Shown: positions 35,985-44,954 of the stretch, piece after piece
Layout of the letters: each line of letters opens with the position of its first letter
Position numbering within the stretch: the first letter of the stretch is position 1
Assembly: GCF_002836515.1 (NCBI RefSeq)
Contig: NZ_PJBC01000005.1
Span: 1 to 64,000, forward strand
Direction: 5' to 3'
Origin: Pseudomonas sp. Choline-02u-1
Lineage (GTDB): Bacteria > Pseudomonadota > Gammaproteobacteria > Pseudomonadales > Pseudomonadaceae
Length of the DNA stretch: 64,000 nt
Made by a program: the position numbers and the translations under genes
The notes under the pieces: model-generated
Database searches by the model: none
Told to the model about the DNA's origin: nothing
The model's input: the letters and a program-made list of their open reading frames with translations, nothing else

Positions 35985-36808
35985 GTCAGCCTCCAGCGCA
36001 GCAGGCGGCTGAGTTGGTCGGCGCACAGCACCAGCAGCAGGAACGTCAGCAACATGCTGGCGACTTCACCGCCGGCGAACATGCGGATCGACAGGTCGAT
36101 CTGTTGCCCCAGGCCACCGGCGCCGACAAAACCCATCACCACCGACGCGCGGATCGCGCACTCCCAGCGGTAGACGGTGTAGGAGAGCAATTCGGCGGCG
36201 ACATTCGGCAACGTGCCGTAGGCAAACGCCGCCAGTCGACCGCTGCCGGCCTGCAACAACGCATGCGCCGGGCGCTGGTCGGTGGATTCGAAAATTTCTG
36301 CGTAGACCTTGCCGAGCATGCCGCTGTAGGTAATGGCGATGGCCAGCACACCCGCCGCCGGGCCGAGGCCAACGGCACGCACAAACAACAGCGCCCAGAC
36401 GATCTCCGGCACGCTGCGCAAAAAGATCAGCAACCCGCGTACCGGCCAGCGCAGCAAGCGCCCGGGCAGGCTCGGCACGCCGCCCCGCGAAGCGGCAGAA
36501 AGCGACAGTGCGCGACTGGCGATCAGACTTGCCGGTACCGCCAGCAGCAGGGCCAGGGCCACGCCCGCTGTGGCAATCGCCAGGGTTTGCAGGGTGGCTT
36601 TGAGCAGCAGTTGCAGAAACGCCTGATCGTGCGCCGGTGGCCAGAATGCCGAAACGAAACGGCCCATTTCGTTCTGGCTATCGGCCTGAAACAACACGCC
36701 CAGGTCCAGCTCACTGAGCTGAATGCCCGGCCACAGCAGGGCCAGCGCCAGCAGCGTCAGCAACAGTCGCGGCCACGCCGCCGGGTCCCGTGAATCGGCC
36801 TTCAGCAT
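35981..36808 (-). CDS. phnE: ABC transporter permease, PhnE family (first)
   Basis: 275 aa, PhnE-type inner-membrane protein with about six helices, a GSGRLAAFAYGTLPNVAAELL coupling-loop region and GFVGAGGLGQQIDLS near the end. It is related to the next gene but clearly divergent. The start overlaps the ATPase gene by 7 bases. Confidence 0.85.
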   Translation of the reverse strand: MLKADSRDPAAWPRLLLTLLALALLWPGIQLSELDLGVLFQADSQNEMGRFVSAFWPPAHDQAFLQLLLKATLQTLAIATAGVALALLLAVPASLIASRALSLSAASRGGVPSLPGRLLRWPVRGLLIFLRSVPEIVWALLFVRAVGLGPAAGVLAIAITYSGMLGKVYAEIFESTDQRPAHALLQAGSGRLAAFAYGTLPNVAAELLSYTVYRWECAIRASVVMGFVGAGGLGQQIDLSIRMFAGGEVASMLLTFLLLVLCADQLSRLLRWRLT

Positions 36809-37599
36809 CGCGGAATCTGCACAATCAAAGGCGCGACCGCTGGCGCAGGCGATTGCAGTTGTTCATTGGCGTACAGCGCATCGAGCTTGTCGCGACTGAC
36901 TTGATCGGATGGGCAATCGAAAAGAATCTGCCCGTCGCGCAAGCCAATGATCCGTGGAAAGTGCGCCAGCGCCAGATCCACCGCGTGCAGGCTCGCCACT
37001 AGCGTGACGTTGTGCTCGCGAGCATGGCGCGACAGGATCGACAGCGTGTGGCCGGCAAGCACCGGGTCCATGGCCGAGACAGGTTCGTCGGCGAGCAATA
37101 TTTCCGGCGCCTGATACAGCACCCGCGCAATGCCGACGCGCTGCAATTGCCCGCCGGACAATTGCTGGCAATGGGCGAACAGTTTGTCGCCCAGATCCAG
37201 CCGCGCCAACGCCGCGCGCGCCCCCGCCACGTCCAGCGGATGCAGCAGGTTCAACAGACTTTTACCCAGACTCCACTGGCCGAGCTTGCCGGCCAGCACT
37301 GCGGTGATGACGCGCTGGCGCGGCGGGATGGGTGGCGCCTGATGCACCAGACCGATGCGCGCACGCAGGCGCTGACGCTGACGGGCTGACACGTGCCAAG
37401 CGCGCTCGCCGAGCACTTCGATGTCGCCACTGCTGGGCTTCAGCGCAGTTGCGAGCAGATGGAGCAGGCTCGATTTGCCAGCGCCGGACGGGCCGATGAT
37501 CGCGACTTGTTCGCCGGCAGCAATCTGCACGTCGATATGGCGAAGGGCATCGACGCCATTAGCATGGCGCAGGCTGCCCTGGGTGAGGCGTAGGGTCAT
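36802..37599 (-). CDS. phnC: ABC transporter ATP-binding protein, PhnC family
   Basis: 265 aa. Walker A GPSGAGKS (about 36-43), Q-loop VHQAPPIPP, signature LSGGQLQRVGIARVL, Walker B ILLADEPVSAMD and switch His in VASLHAVDLALAHF match PhnC. It drives uptake through the two PhnE-type permeases. It overlaps the binding-protein gene by 4 bases. Confidence 0.88.
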   Translation of the reverse strand: MTLRLTQGSLRHANGVDALRHIDVQIAAGEQVAIIGPSGAGKSSLLHLLATALKPSSGDIEVLGERAWHVSARQRQRLRARIGLVHQAPPIPPRQRVITAVLAGKLGQWSLGKSLLNLLHPLDVAGARAALARLDLGDKLFAHCQQLSGGQLQRVGIARVLYQAPEILLADEPVSAMDPVLAGHTLSILSRHAREHNVTLVASLHAVDLALAHFPRIIGLRDGQILFDCPSDQVSRDKLDALYANEQLQSPAPAVAPLIVQIPRC

Positions 37600-38459
37600 T
37601 TCAGCAGTTCGGCGGCGCGGGCGGCTTCCTCGATGCCCTTGTAGTTCTCGGGCTTGGTCTCGATGAAACGACTGGCGGCCTGCAGATCAAGAATCTTCTT
37701 CTGCTCGGGATTGGCCGGGTCGAGGTCGAGGAAGGCTTTCTTGATTTTCGCCGCCAGCTTCGGATCAAGGGTGCCGCGCACGGTCCAGTTGTAATCGAAG
37801 TAGGTCGGGGTGGTGGCAAAGACCTTGACCTTGTTGGTGTCGACCTTGCCGGCGTCGACCAGTTTCTGCCAGACGCTGGCGTTCAACACACCGGCATCGA
37901 CCTTGCCGGCCTGCACCCAGGCAACGGTGGCGTCATGCGCGCCGGAGTAGGCGACGCGGCTGAAATAGCCTTCAGGCTTGATGCCGTCGTTCTTCAGCAT
38001 GAAGTAACGCGGCATCAGGCTACCGGAGGTGGACGACACCGAACCGAAGGCGAAGGTCTTGCCCTTCAGGTCGGCGAGGCTTTTCACGTTGGGGTCGGCG
38101 GTGATGAATTTGCTGGTGAACTGCGCGTCCTGCTCGCGCTGCACCAGCGGGATCACCGGCGTCGTGGCATCAGTCTTCAAACGTGCCTGCACAAAAGTGA
38201 AACCGCCGAGCCAGGCCATGTCGAGGCGATCGGTGGCCAGGGCTTCAACCACGGCCGGGTAGTCGGCGACGGGGACAAACTGCACCTTCATGCCCAACTG
38301 CTGCTCAAGATAGGCACCCAGCGGTTCGAACTTGCGCAGCAGCTCGGTCGGGGCTTCGTCGGGAATCGCGCTGACGCGCAGGACATCAGCGGCTTGCGTC
38401 ATCAGGGCAGAAAAGGACAGCGCCAGACCGGCGGTGAGGGCGAGGGTACGCTTGAACAT
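37596..38459 (-). CDS. Periplasmic binding protein of phosphonate/phosphite/selenate-type ABC importer
   Basis: 287 aa with a signal peptide cleaved after TQA (about residue 23). It is PhnD-like: RVSAIPDEAPTELLRKFEPL, DMAWLGGFTFVQA, then FGSVSSTSGSLMPRYFML, the Ser-rich anion-binding loop. Substrate could be phosphonate or phosphite; I recall close Pseudomonas homologues annotated as putative selenate-binding proteins. No C-P lyase or phosphite dehydrogenase gene is nearby to settle it. First gene of a four-gene operon (binding protein, ATPase, two permeases), all overlapping. Confidence 0.82.
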   Translation of the reverse strand: MFKRTLALTAGLALSFSALMTQAADVLRVSAIPDEAPTELLRKFEPLGAYLEQQLGMKVQFVPVADYPAVVEALATDRLDMAWLGGFTFVQARLKTDATTPVIPLVQREQDAQFTSKFITADPNVKSLADLKGKTFAFGSVSSTSGSLMPRYFMLKNDGIKPEGYFSRVAYSGAHDATVAWVQAGKVDAGVLNASVWQKLVDAGKVDTNKVKVFATTPTYFDYNWTVRGTLDPKLAAKIKKAFLDLDPANPEQKKILDLQAASRFIETKPENYKGIEEAARAAELLK

Positions 38460-38614
38460 AGAATTCTCCGTTTCATAAGCGTCAACATTTGAAGGGCTGC
38501 CGCTACAGAGCGGCGCGCCACGTCAGGGTAGACGAAACGGCGAGGTTATACGCATTCGCGGGAGAATTGGCCAGCCTCCGTGCCGGCGCGTTGCGTCAGT
38601 TTGTGCTGGACCGG

Positions 38615-39013
38615 TCAAGCGGCTTCGGGCAGTTTCGCAATCACCTTGATCTCGAAATCGAAACCCGCCAGCCAGGTCACGCCGACAGCGGTGACGGTCG
38701 GAAACGGCGCTTCACCCCAGAACTCCGGCACCACTGTCCAGATCGTTTCGAATGTCGAGTGCGGATCGACCATGAACACGGTGACATCCACCGCATCATC
38801 GAAGCTGCAACCGGCCGCAGCGAGGATGGCGTTGAGGTTGTTGAAGGCGGTGCGTACCTGATCACGCAAATCCGCTTCGGGTGAACCGTCCTCACGGCTG
38901 CCGACTTGTCCGGAGACAAACAGGAAACCGTTGGAGCGAATCGCCGGCGAATAACGGTGACGCTCATACAGGGCATGGCGGGCAGGTGGAAAAACAACAT
39001 CGCGCTTGGACAT
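38615..39013 (-). CDS. RidA family protein (YjgF/YER057c)
   Basis: 132 aa from the ATG at 39013 with GGAG 8 bases upstream. The RidA fold is recognisable: SPAIRSNGFLFVSGQVG, DLRDQVRTAFNNLNAILAAAG, VFMVDPHSTFETIWTVVPEFWG, then PTVTAVGVTWLAGFDFEIKVIA. Canonical RidA deaminates enamines through an Arg in the C-terminal half (R105 in the E. coli numbering); here the ...RTAVGV-type Arg appears replaced (PTVTAVGV), so it may belong to a non-deaminating subgroup. It is divergent from a LysR gene, its likely regulator. Confidence 0.85.
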   Translation of the reverse strand: MSKRDVVFPPARHALYERHRYSPAIRSNGFLFVSGQVGSREDGSPEADLRDQVRTAFNNLNAILAAAGCSFDDAVDVTVFMVDPHSTFETIWTVVPEFWGEAPFPTVTAVGVTWLAGFDFEIKVIAKLPEAA

Positions 39014-39088
39014 GGGGCTGACTCCATCAGTGGTTGATGGGCTGACTTTAGGTATTTGCACCTGCCGGATAAACGCGCAAGCTTGGCG

Positions 39089-39112
39089 TTCACTGTTTGT
39101 GAATTTCAAACA
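39089..39112. promoter_or_regulatory. Candidate LysR operator between ridA and lysR genes
   Basis: Two overlapping palindromes: TTCAC-N5-GTGAA (39089-39103), which fits the LysR T-N11-A pattern, and TGTTTG-N7-CAAACA (39094-39112). They lie 14-38 bases before the lysR-type start and 76-99 bases before ridA. Position and symmetry suggest the autoregulatory site of the LysR protein. Confidence 0.5.
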
Positions 39113-39126
39113 ATCGAGGGGTGTGG

Positions 39127-40056
39127 ATGGACCGGTTCGATGCGATGCAAGCCTTTGCCCGGGTGGTCGAGGCGGGCAGCTTCACCAAGGCTGCCGAAAC
39201 CTTGCACATGAGCAAGACCACGGTGACGCAACGGGTGCAGCAACTGGAGGCGCGGCTGCGGGTCAAGCTGCTCAACCGCACCACACGCAAGGTCAACGTA
39301 ACCGCTGATGGCGCGGCGTATTACGAGCGGGTGATCAAGCTGTTGGCCGACATGGACGACGCCGAAACCAGCCTGCCGGGTGCCGCCGCACGGCCGCGCG
39401 GGCGTTTGCGCATCGACGTACCCAGCCCGTTCGCGCGGCACATTCTGGTACCGGCACTGCCGGAGTTTCACGCGCGCTACCCGGACATCCAGATCGACAT
39501 GGGCGTTAGCGATCGCATCGTCGACATCATCGATGAGAACGTCGATTGCGTGGTACGCGGCGGCGAATTGCTTGATCAATCGCTGATGGCGCGCAAGCTC
39601 GCCGACCTGCCATTGGGTGTTTTCGCCGCGCCGGCTTATCTGGCTCGTGAAGGCACGCCTGTACACCCGCTGGAGCTGCAAGACTCCCATCACCGCGTCG
39701 TCGCTTTCCTCTGGGCGCGCACCGGCAAACCTCTTCCGTACACAGTGCACAACGGCAGCGAGCGCCTGCAGATCAAGGGTCGCCACGTGCTAGCGGTCGA
39801 CGACGGCAATGCCTATCTCGCGGCAGGGCTGGCCGGCATGGGTGTGCTGTGGCTGCCAACGTATATGTCTGATGCTCATGTGGCGCAGGGTGAGTTGGTG
39901 CCGTTGTTCGGTGACTGGCAGCTTGAATCAATGCCGCTTTATCTGGCCTATCCACCGAATCGACATGTCAGCCTCAAGCTGAGGGTGTTTATTGACTGGA
40001 TGGTGGAGTTGATGACGGCGCCGGCGCCAATCGTGACGCGTCGGTATCGGCCATGA
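39127..40056 (+). CDS. LysR family transcriptional regulator
   Basis: 309 aa from the ATG at 39127 (GAGG at a spacing of 7; the GTG at 39121 is too close). Winged HTH at about 3-62 (FARVVEAGSFTKAAETLHMSK), then a LysR substrate-binding domain with GRLRIDVPSPFARHILVPALP. It belongs to the CrgA/DmlR-like type by overall look. Divergent from the RidA gene. Confidence 0.9.
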   Translation: MDRFDAMQAFARVVEAGSFTKAAETLHMSKTTVTQRVQQLEARLRVKLLNRTTRKVNVTADGAAYYERVIKLLADMDDAETSLPGAAARPRGRLRIDVPSPFARHILVPALPEFHARYPDIQIDMGVSDRIVDIIDENVDCVVRGGELLDQSLMARKLADLPLGVFAAPAYLAREGTPVHPLELQDSHHRVVAFLWARTGKPLPYTVHNGSERLQIKGRHVLAVDDGNAYLAAGLAGMGVLWLPTYMSDAHVAQGELVPLFGDWQLESMPLYLAYPPNRHVSLKLRVFIDWMVELMTAPAPIVTRRYRP

Positions 40057-40104
40057 TTGACTCTTGCGTGGAACCGGCCAACTATCGCCGCATAACAATG
40101 ACCG

Positions 40105-41130
40105 ATGGACCCGACCTTGATTGAACGACGTCAATTCAGCGGTGGCATGAAGGGCAAGAACCTTCGCTATCTGAATGAACAAAACTGCGATAACTCCGGC
40201 GTCACCCGCACCGGTTTCCTGTTGCTCGAACACTTTTCGCTTCCGGCCTTCACCCAGGCGCTGGACACCGTGGTCACCACCAATCTGTTGCGCCCGGGAC
40301 TATTCTCGTCGCGTACTTTCGGCCTGTGTGATGGCGAGGTGGTCAGCGATCTCGGGCTTGTCATCCGCCCCGACACGCGTCTGGATTCTGCCGCGCTTCA
40401 CGATCTCGATTTGCTGGTGGTGTGCGGCGGCTATCGCACCGAGCTGCGCGCCAGTGATGAGTTCATCAGCCTGCTCAAGGCAGCGGCGGAGCGGGGCGTG
40501 AGCCTGGCCGGATTGTGGAACGGTTCTTGGTTTCTTGGCCGCGCCGGGCTGCTCGATGGCTATCGCTGTTCAATTCACCCGGAACATCGCCCGGCCCTGA
40601 CCGAAATCGCCAAGAGCACCCATGTCAGCAGCGAACCTTATGTGATCGATCGCGACCGGCTAACCGCATCCAGCCCGTCCGGGGCATTCCACATGGCGCT
40701 GGACTGGATCAAGGGGTTGCACGGCAAGGCATTGGTCGAGGGCATCGAAGACATTCTTGCCTTCGAAGAGTCGCGTTATCGGCGGATCAAGCCGGATGAA
40801 AACATCTGCGTCAGCGCGCCACTGCGTGAAGTGATCAAACTGATGGACGCCAACCTCGAAGAGCCGCTGGAACTTGAGCAACTGGCGGTCTATGCCGGCC
40901 GCTCACGGCGCCAGCTCGAGCGCTTGTTCAAAGAACAACTGGGCACCACGCCACAGCGCTACTATCTCGAACTGCGCATCACCGAAGCGCGGCGCCTGTT
41001 GCAACACACCGAGCTGTCGCAGGTGGAAGTGCTGGTGGCGTGTGGTTTCGTCTCACCGAGCCATTTCAGTAAATGCTACAGCTCCTACTTCGGTTATCGG
41101 CCTTCGAAGGAAAAACGGCTGGTCAAATAG
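40105..41130 (+). CDS. GlxA family AraC-type transcriptional regulator
   Basis: 341 aa. The N-terminal half is a DJ-1/PfpI-like domain (GFLLLEHFSLPAFTQALD, DLLVVCGG, LAGLWNGSWFLGRAGLLDG); at the elbow position where active relatives have Cys it has Asn (LWNGS), so it is a ligand-sensing rather than catalytic domain. The C-terminal half is an AraC HTH pair (LEQLAVYAGRSRRQLERLFK, EVLVACGFVSPSHFSKCYSSYFG). GlxA-type regulators in Pseudomonas include those for choline, carnitine and arginine catabolism; no target is evident here. ATG at 40147 is an alternative start. Confidence 0.85.
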   Translation: MDPTLIERRQFSGGMKGKNLRYLNEQNCDNSGVTRTGFLLLEHFSLPAFTQALDTVVTTNLLRPGLFSSRTFGLCDGEVVSDLGLVIRPDTRLDSAALHDLDLLVVCGGYRTELRASDEFISLLKAAAERGVSLAGLWNGSWFLGRAGLLDGYRCSIHPEHRPALTEIAKSTHVSSEPYVIDRDRLTASSPSGAFHMALDWIKGLHGKALVEGIEDILAFEESRYRRIKPDENICVSAPLREVIKLMDANLEEPLELEQLAVYAGRSRRQLERLFKEQLGTTPQRYYLELRITEARRLLQHTELSQVEVLVACGFVSPSHFSKCYSSYFGYRPSKEKRLVK

Positions 41131-41162
41131 CACCAGCCCTTTAGTGACCTCGAGGGGGTTCT

Positions 41163-42197
41163 TCACAGGTGGTCGGCATCCACTACTGCCTGGGCGAACG
41201 CTTTCGGAGCCTCTTGAGGCAAGTTATGTCCGATCCCACCTTCAATCAGCCGGAACTGGTACTTACCGGTAAACCGCTTGGCGTAGTCTTCGGGTGCCGG
41301 ATGCGGCGCGCCATTGGCATCACCTTCCAGCGTAATCGTCGGCACGCTGATCGACGGCGCAGTCGAAAGCTTCTCTTCCAGTGCGGCATACTTCGCTTCG
41401 CCCTGCACCAGGCCCAGACGCCAGCGGTAGTTGAACACGGTTATCTCGACGTGATCGGGGTTCTGCAACGCTTTGGCGCTACGGTCGAAAGTGGCGTCAT
41501 CGAACTTCCACTGCGGCGACGCGAGTTGCCAGATCAACTTGGCGAAGTCGTGGGTGTTCTTCTCATAGCCGACGCGACCACGCTCGGTAGCGAAGTAGAA
41601 CTGGTACCACCACTGCAATTCGGCTTTCGGCGGCAGCGGGTTTTGCCCGGCGGCCTGATTGCCGATCAGATAGCCACTGACCGCCACCAGCGCTTTGACG
41701 CGCTCTGGCCACAGCGCTGCGACGATATCCGCCGAACGCGCGCCCCAGTCGTAGCCGCCCAGCACCGCTTGTTTGATTTTCAGTGCGTCCATGAAGTCGA
41801 TCACGTCGCTGGCCAGCGCCGCCGGCTGGCCGTTGCGCAGGGTGTCTCTGTAGATGAACTGCGTATCGCCATAACCGCGTGCATACGGCATCAACACGCG
41901 ATAGCCGTTGGCCGCGAGCAATGGCGCGACTTCGTCATAGCTGTGAATGTCGTAGGGCCAGCCATGCAGCAGGATCACCACCGGGCCATCAGCCGGGCCG
42001 GTTTCGGCGTAGGCCACGTCGAGTACGCCAGCCTTGACGTGCTTCAGCGCGCCGAATGGGGAGGGCGCGGAATAGCTGGCGGCAGTCGGCTCAGTCGTTT
42101 GCGCCTGAGCGCTGCCAACCGCGCCGAGCAATGACAGCGCCATGACCGACAAGCCGAGCGCGTGACTGATCTTTGAAGTGTGCAGAAGCTGTTTCAT
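41163..42197 (-). CDS. Exported alpha/beta hydrolase, epoxide-hydrolase-like
   Basis: 344 aa from the ATG at 42197 (AAGGAG upstream); the frame runs further 5' without a site. Signal peptide to about residue 32 (GSAQA). Epoxide-hydrolase features: oxyanion HGWP (78-81), nucleophile D150 in LGGYDWGA, catalytic His in GGIGHNLPQEAP near the end. An Asp nucleophile indicates epoxide hydrolase or dehalogenase chemistry rather than esterase. Periplasmic location is unusual; Cif of P. aeruginosa, a secreted epoxide hydrolase, is a comparison to test. The gap 42198-42502 upstream holds no gene. Confidence 0.82.
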   Translation of the reverse strand: MKQLLHTSKISHALGLSVMALSLLGAVGSAQAQTTEPTAASYSAPSPFGALKHVKAGVLDVAYAETGPADGPVVILLHGWPYDIHSYDEVAPLLAANGYRVLMPYARGYGDTQFIYRDTLRNGQPAALASDVIDFMDALKIKQAVLGGYDWGARSADIVAALWPERVKALVAVSGYLIGNQAAGQNPLPPKAELQWWYQFYFATERGRVGYEKNTHDFAKLIWQLASPQWKFDDATFDRSAKALQNPDHVEITVFNYRWRLGLVQGEAKYAALEEKLSTAPSISVPTITLEGDANGAPHPAPEDYAKRFTGKYQFRLIEGGIGHNLPQEAPKAFAQAVVDADHL

Positions 42198-42502
42198 GCT
42201 GACGTCTCCTTTGCAAACCTGTGGCCAAGGGCTGGATGAACCCTTGTAACCTTGGGTGCATTGAAGCGTGGCGAGGTATCTGCTCCGTGTCGCCGGAGGG
42301 GGTTTTTGCAAACGCGTGTATGGCAGCGGGGCGCGTACACAGTGTGATACACGCAGGCCAGACCCAACGTTTTCGCACAAAAATAATAAGTGGCTGTTTT
42401 AAAACAAAAAATATTTTATCTGGGGCTTCCCAAACGAAACGAATGTTGATAAATTGCGCCCCGTTCTCACAGCGAACCCAACGGGCCGCTGGAAAGAGCA
42501 GT

Positions 42503-42577
42503 AGGGGCGTCGCCAAGCGGTAAGGCAGCAGGTTTTGATCCTGCCATGCGTTGGTTCGAATCCAGCCGCCCCTGCCA
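42503..42577 (+). tRNA. tRNA-Gln (UUG)
   Basis: 75 nt including encoded CCA. Acceptor stem AGGGGCG/CGCCCCT, D-arm with CAAGCGGTAAGG, anticodon loop TTTTGAT giving anticodon TTG, and T-arm GGTTCGAATCC. Cloverleaf complete. Confidence 0.95.
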
Positions 42578-42590
42578 TCTTCGAAAAAAA

Positions 42591-42621
42591 CGCCAACTTC
42601 GCAAGAAGTTGGCGTTTTTTT
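42591..42621 (+). terminator. Terminator after tRNA-Gln
   Basis: Perfect 10-bp stem CGCCAACTTC/GAAGTTGGCG with GCAA loop and seven T. A run of A before the stem means it could also work for the opposite strand (the rlhA gene). Confidence 0.92.
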
Positions 42622-42691
42622 ATGCCTGCGGTTTGGCCTGGCATAGAGAAGTCGATGTGCGCGACGCCGAAGCACCGCGCACATCAATCAG

Positions 42692-44680
42692 TCAGTGCGG
42701 TGCGCGCGGGATGGTTTTCATCAGGTCTTCAGGACTGATGTGCCCGACCACGCTGCCCGGCTGCGGCAGGTTGAGGATGTGGCCTTTCATCTTGCCGATG
42801 ATGTGCATCTCGCACGGCTTGCAATCGAACTTCAGCGTCAGCACCTCATCGCCGTGAATCAATTGCATCGGCGCGACCTTGGTGCGCACGCCCGTGACGC
42901 CTTTGGCCTGTTTCGGGCACAGGTTGAAGGAGAAGCGCAGGCAATGCTTGGTGATCATCACCGGTACTTCACCCGCCTCCTCGTGCGCTTCATACGCCGC
43001 GTCGATCAGTTTGACGCCGTGACGGTGGTAGAAGTCGCGCGCCTTTTGGTTATAGACGTTGGCGAGGAAGGTCAGGTGCGAATCCGGGTACACCGGCGGC
43101 GGTGTGGTTTCGGCCTTGCGGCTGCCGCGCGGGTGCGCCGCGACACGCGCCGCCGTCAGCGCTTCAATGACTTCACGACGCAGGGATTTTAGCTGCGAGT
43201 TCGGGATGAAGAACGCTTGCGGCGCATCCAGTTTGACGTCGGTGGCGTGGTACTGCGTCGTACCGAGCTGACCCAGCAGATCGCGCAGTTGCTCCAGCGC
43301 CTGTTCCGGCTTGTTGGCAACGCCGAACGGCCCGTTCAGGGTGACGCTGGCGCTGATGCCTTCTTCGCTGGTGGCGGTCACTTCCAGCTGCTCTTCGCGC
43401 AGACGGGCGAACCAGCTCAGGGCTACGCGACGTTCCGAAGACGTTTTCTGCAACGCCTGTTGCCAGTTGTGGTCGAGGTTGCGGTTCAGCGGGTGGTTCG
43501 GGCGCAGCTTGAACAGGCCTTCGGGCATTTCGTTCGGCTCGACGCGATAGCGGTAGCGCTTCTCGCCATCTTCCTCGAACTCGCCTTTGGCCTCGGCGAT
43601 GTTGGCGCGGAAACCGACCACTTCGCGTTTGACCAGCACGTTCAGGCCATCGCCGTTGGACAGTGGCTCGTGAGTGATGACTTGCATGTCACGTTTGCCG
43701 ACTTTTTCCACCGTGCCGACCGGCAGGCCGGTGAAGGTCGGCGAATCGAAGGCGCCGATGTCGATCTTGCGGTCAGTGACGAAATAGTCGGTGCTGCCAC
43801 GGTGGAAGGTTTTTTCCGGGTCGGGCAGGAAGAAATGCACGGTGCGGCCGCTTGAGGCGCGGGCCAGGTCCGGCCGATCTTCGAGTACGTCGTCGAGGCG
43901 CTGGCGGTAATAGGCAGTGATGTTCTTCACATAGCCCATGTCCTTGTAGCGACCTTCGATCTTGAACGAACGCACGCCGGCCTCGACCAACGCGCGAATG
44001 TTGGCGCTCTGATTGTTGTCTTTCATCGACAGCAGATGTTTTTCGTAGGCGATCACGCCGCCCTTTTCATCTTTAAGGGTATACGGCAAGCGGCACGCCT
44101 GTGAGCAGTCGCCACGGTTGGCGCTGCGGCCGGTTTGCGCGTGAGAGATGTTGCACTGGCCGGAGAACGCCACGCACAGCGCGCCATGGATGAAGAACTC
44201 GATCGCGGCATCGGTTTCATCGGCGATAGCGCGGATTTCCTGCAGGTTCAGCTCGCGGGCCAGCACCAACTGCGAGAAACCGGCCTGATCAAGGAACTTC
44301 GCCCGCTCAAGGGTGCGGATGTCGGTCTGGGTCGAGGCGTGCAGCTCGATCGGCGGGATGTCCAGCTCCATCACGCCCAGATCCTGGACGATCAACGCAT
44401 CGACACCGGCGTCATACAACTGATGGATCAGCTTGCGCGCTGGCTCCAGTTCGTTGTCGTGCAGGATGGTGTTGATGGTGGTGAAGATGCGCGCGTGGTA
44501 TCGGCGGGCGAATTCGACCAGTTCGGCGATTTCGCTGACTTCGTTGCAGGCGTTGTGGCGCGCGCCGAAGCTCGGGCCGCCGATATACACGGCGTCAGCG
44601 CCATGCAGGATGGCCTCGCGGGCAATGGCGACATCGCGGGCAGGGCTGAGCAATTCCAGGTGATGCTTGGGCAAGGACAT
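42692..44680 (-). CDS. rlhA: U32-family protein, 23S rRNA C2501 hydroxylation factor RlhA (YdcP)
   Basis: 662 aa. N-terminal peptidase-U32 type domain (HLELLSPARDVAIAREAI, GADAVYIGGPSFGARHNA), four Cys in the region CVAFSGQCNISH...NRGDCSQACRLPY that are known to matter for Fe-S cofactor binding in RlhA/TrhP, then the long C-terminal extension that separates RlhA (about 650 aa) from the shorter TrhP. RlhA makes 5-hydroxycytidine at 23S position 2501 in E. coli, using prephenate-dependent chemistry. Monocistronic. Confidence 0.78.
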   Translation of the reverse strand: MSLPKHHLELLSPARDVAIAREAILHGADAVYIGGPSFGARHNACNEVSEIAELVEFARRYHARIFTTINTILHDNELEPARKLIHQLYDAGVDALIVQDLGVMELDIPPIELHASTQTDIRTLERAKFLDQAGFSQLVLARELNLQEIRAIADETDAAIEFFIHGALCVAFSGQCNISHAQTGRSANRGDCSQACRLPYTLKDEKGGVIAYEKHLLSMKDNNQSANIRALVEAGVRSFKIEGRYKDMGYVKNITAYYRQRLDDVLEDRPDLARASSGRTVHFFLPDPEKTFHRGSTDYFVTDRKIDIGAFDSPTFTGLPVGTVEKVGKRDMQVITHEPLSNGDGLNVLVKREVVGFRANIAEAKGEFEEDGEKRYRYRVEPNEMPEGLFKLRPNHPLNRNLDHNWQQALQKTSSERRVALSWFARLREEQLEVTATSEEGISASVTLNGPFGVANKPEQALEQLRDLLGQLGTTQYHATDVKLDAPQAFFIPNSQLKSLRREVIEALTAARVAAHPRGSRKAETTPPPVYPDSHLTFLANVYNQKARDFYHRHGVKLIDAAYEAHEEAGEVPVMITKHCLRFSFNLCPKQAKGVTGVRTKVAPMQLIHGDEVLTLKFDCKPCEMHIIGKMKGHILNLPQPGSVVGHISPEDLMKTIPRAPH

Positions 44681-44812
44681 AGTTTTTTTAGTCAGGCGGT
44701 CACGGTCAAGGCGCGCATTCTACCCGTGAAACGCGCGGCGGGCACGTGTGTGCTGCCCGATGGTGGTTGGCGATCGGGTCAGTTCGGCAGGCTGTTGTGT
44801 CGAATGTTCCGG

Positions 44813-44907
44813 CCCCTTCGCGGGCAAGCCCGCTCCCACAGGGTTTTCGCTGTGCTCATGAGTTTGCTCATAACCAAATACATGTGAGAGTGAGTTTGCC
44901 CGCGAAG
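44813..44907. repeat. REPIN (degenerate inverted REP pair)
   Basis: Left arm 44813-44840 (core GGGCAAGCCCGCTCCCACA) and inverted right arm 44883-44907 with several mismatches, separated by 42 bases. It lies between rlhA and the RidA gene. Confidence 0.75.
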
Positions 44908-44954
44908 ACTTTGTCTGATTCAAAGGGTGCTCGGCAGACCCCCCGCGATATTGG

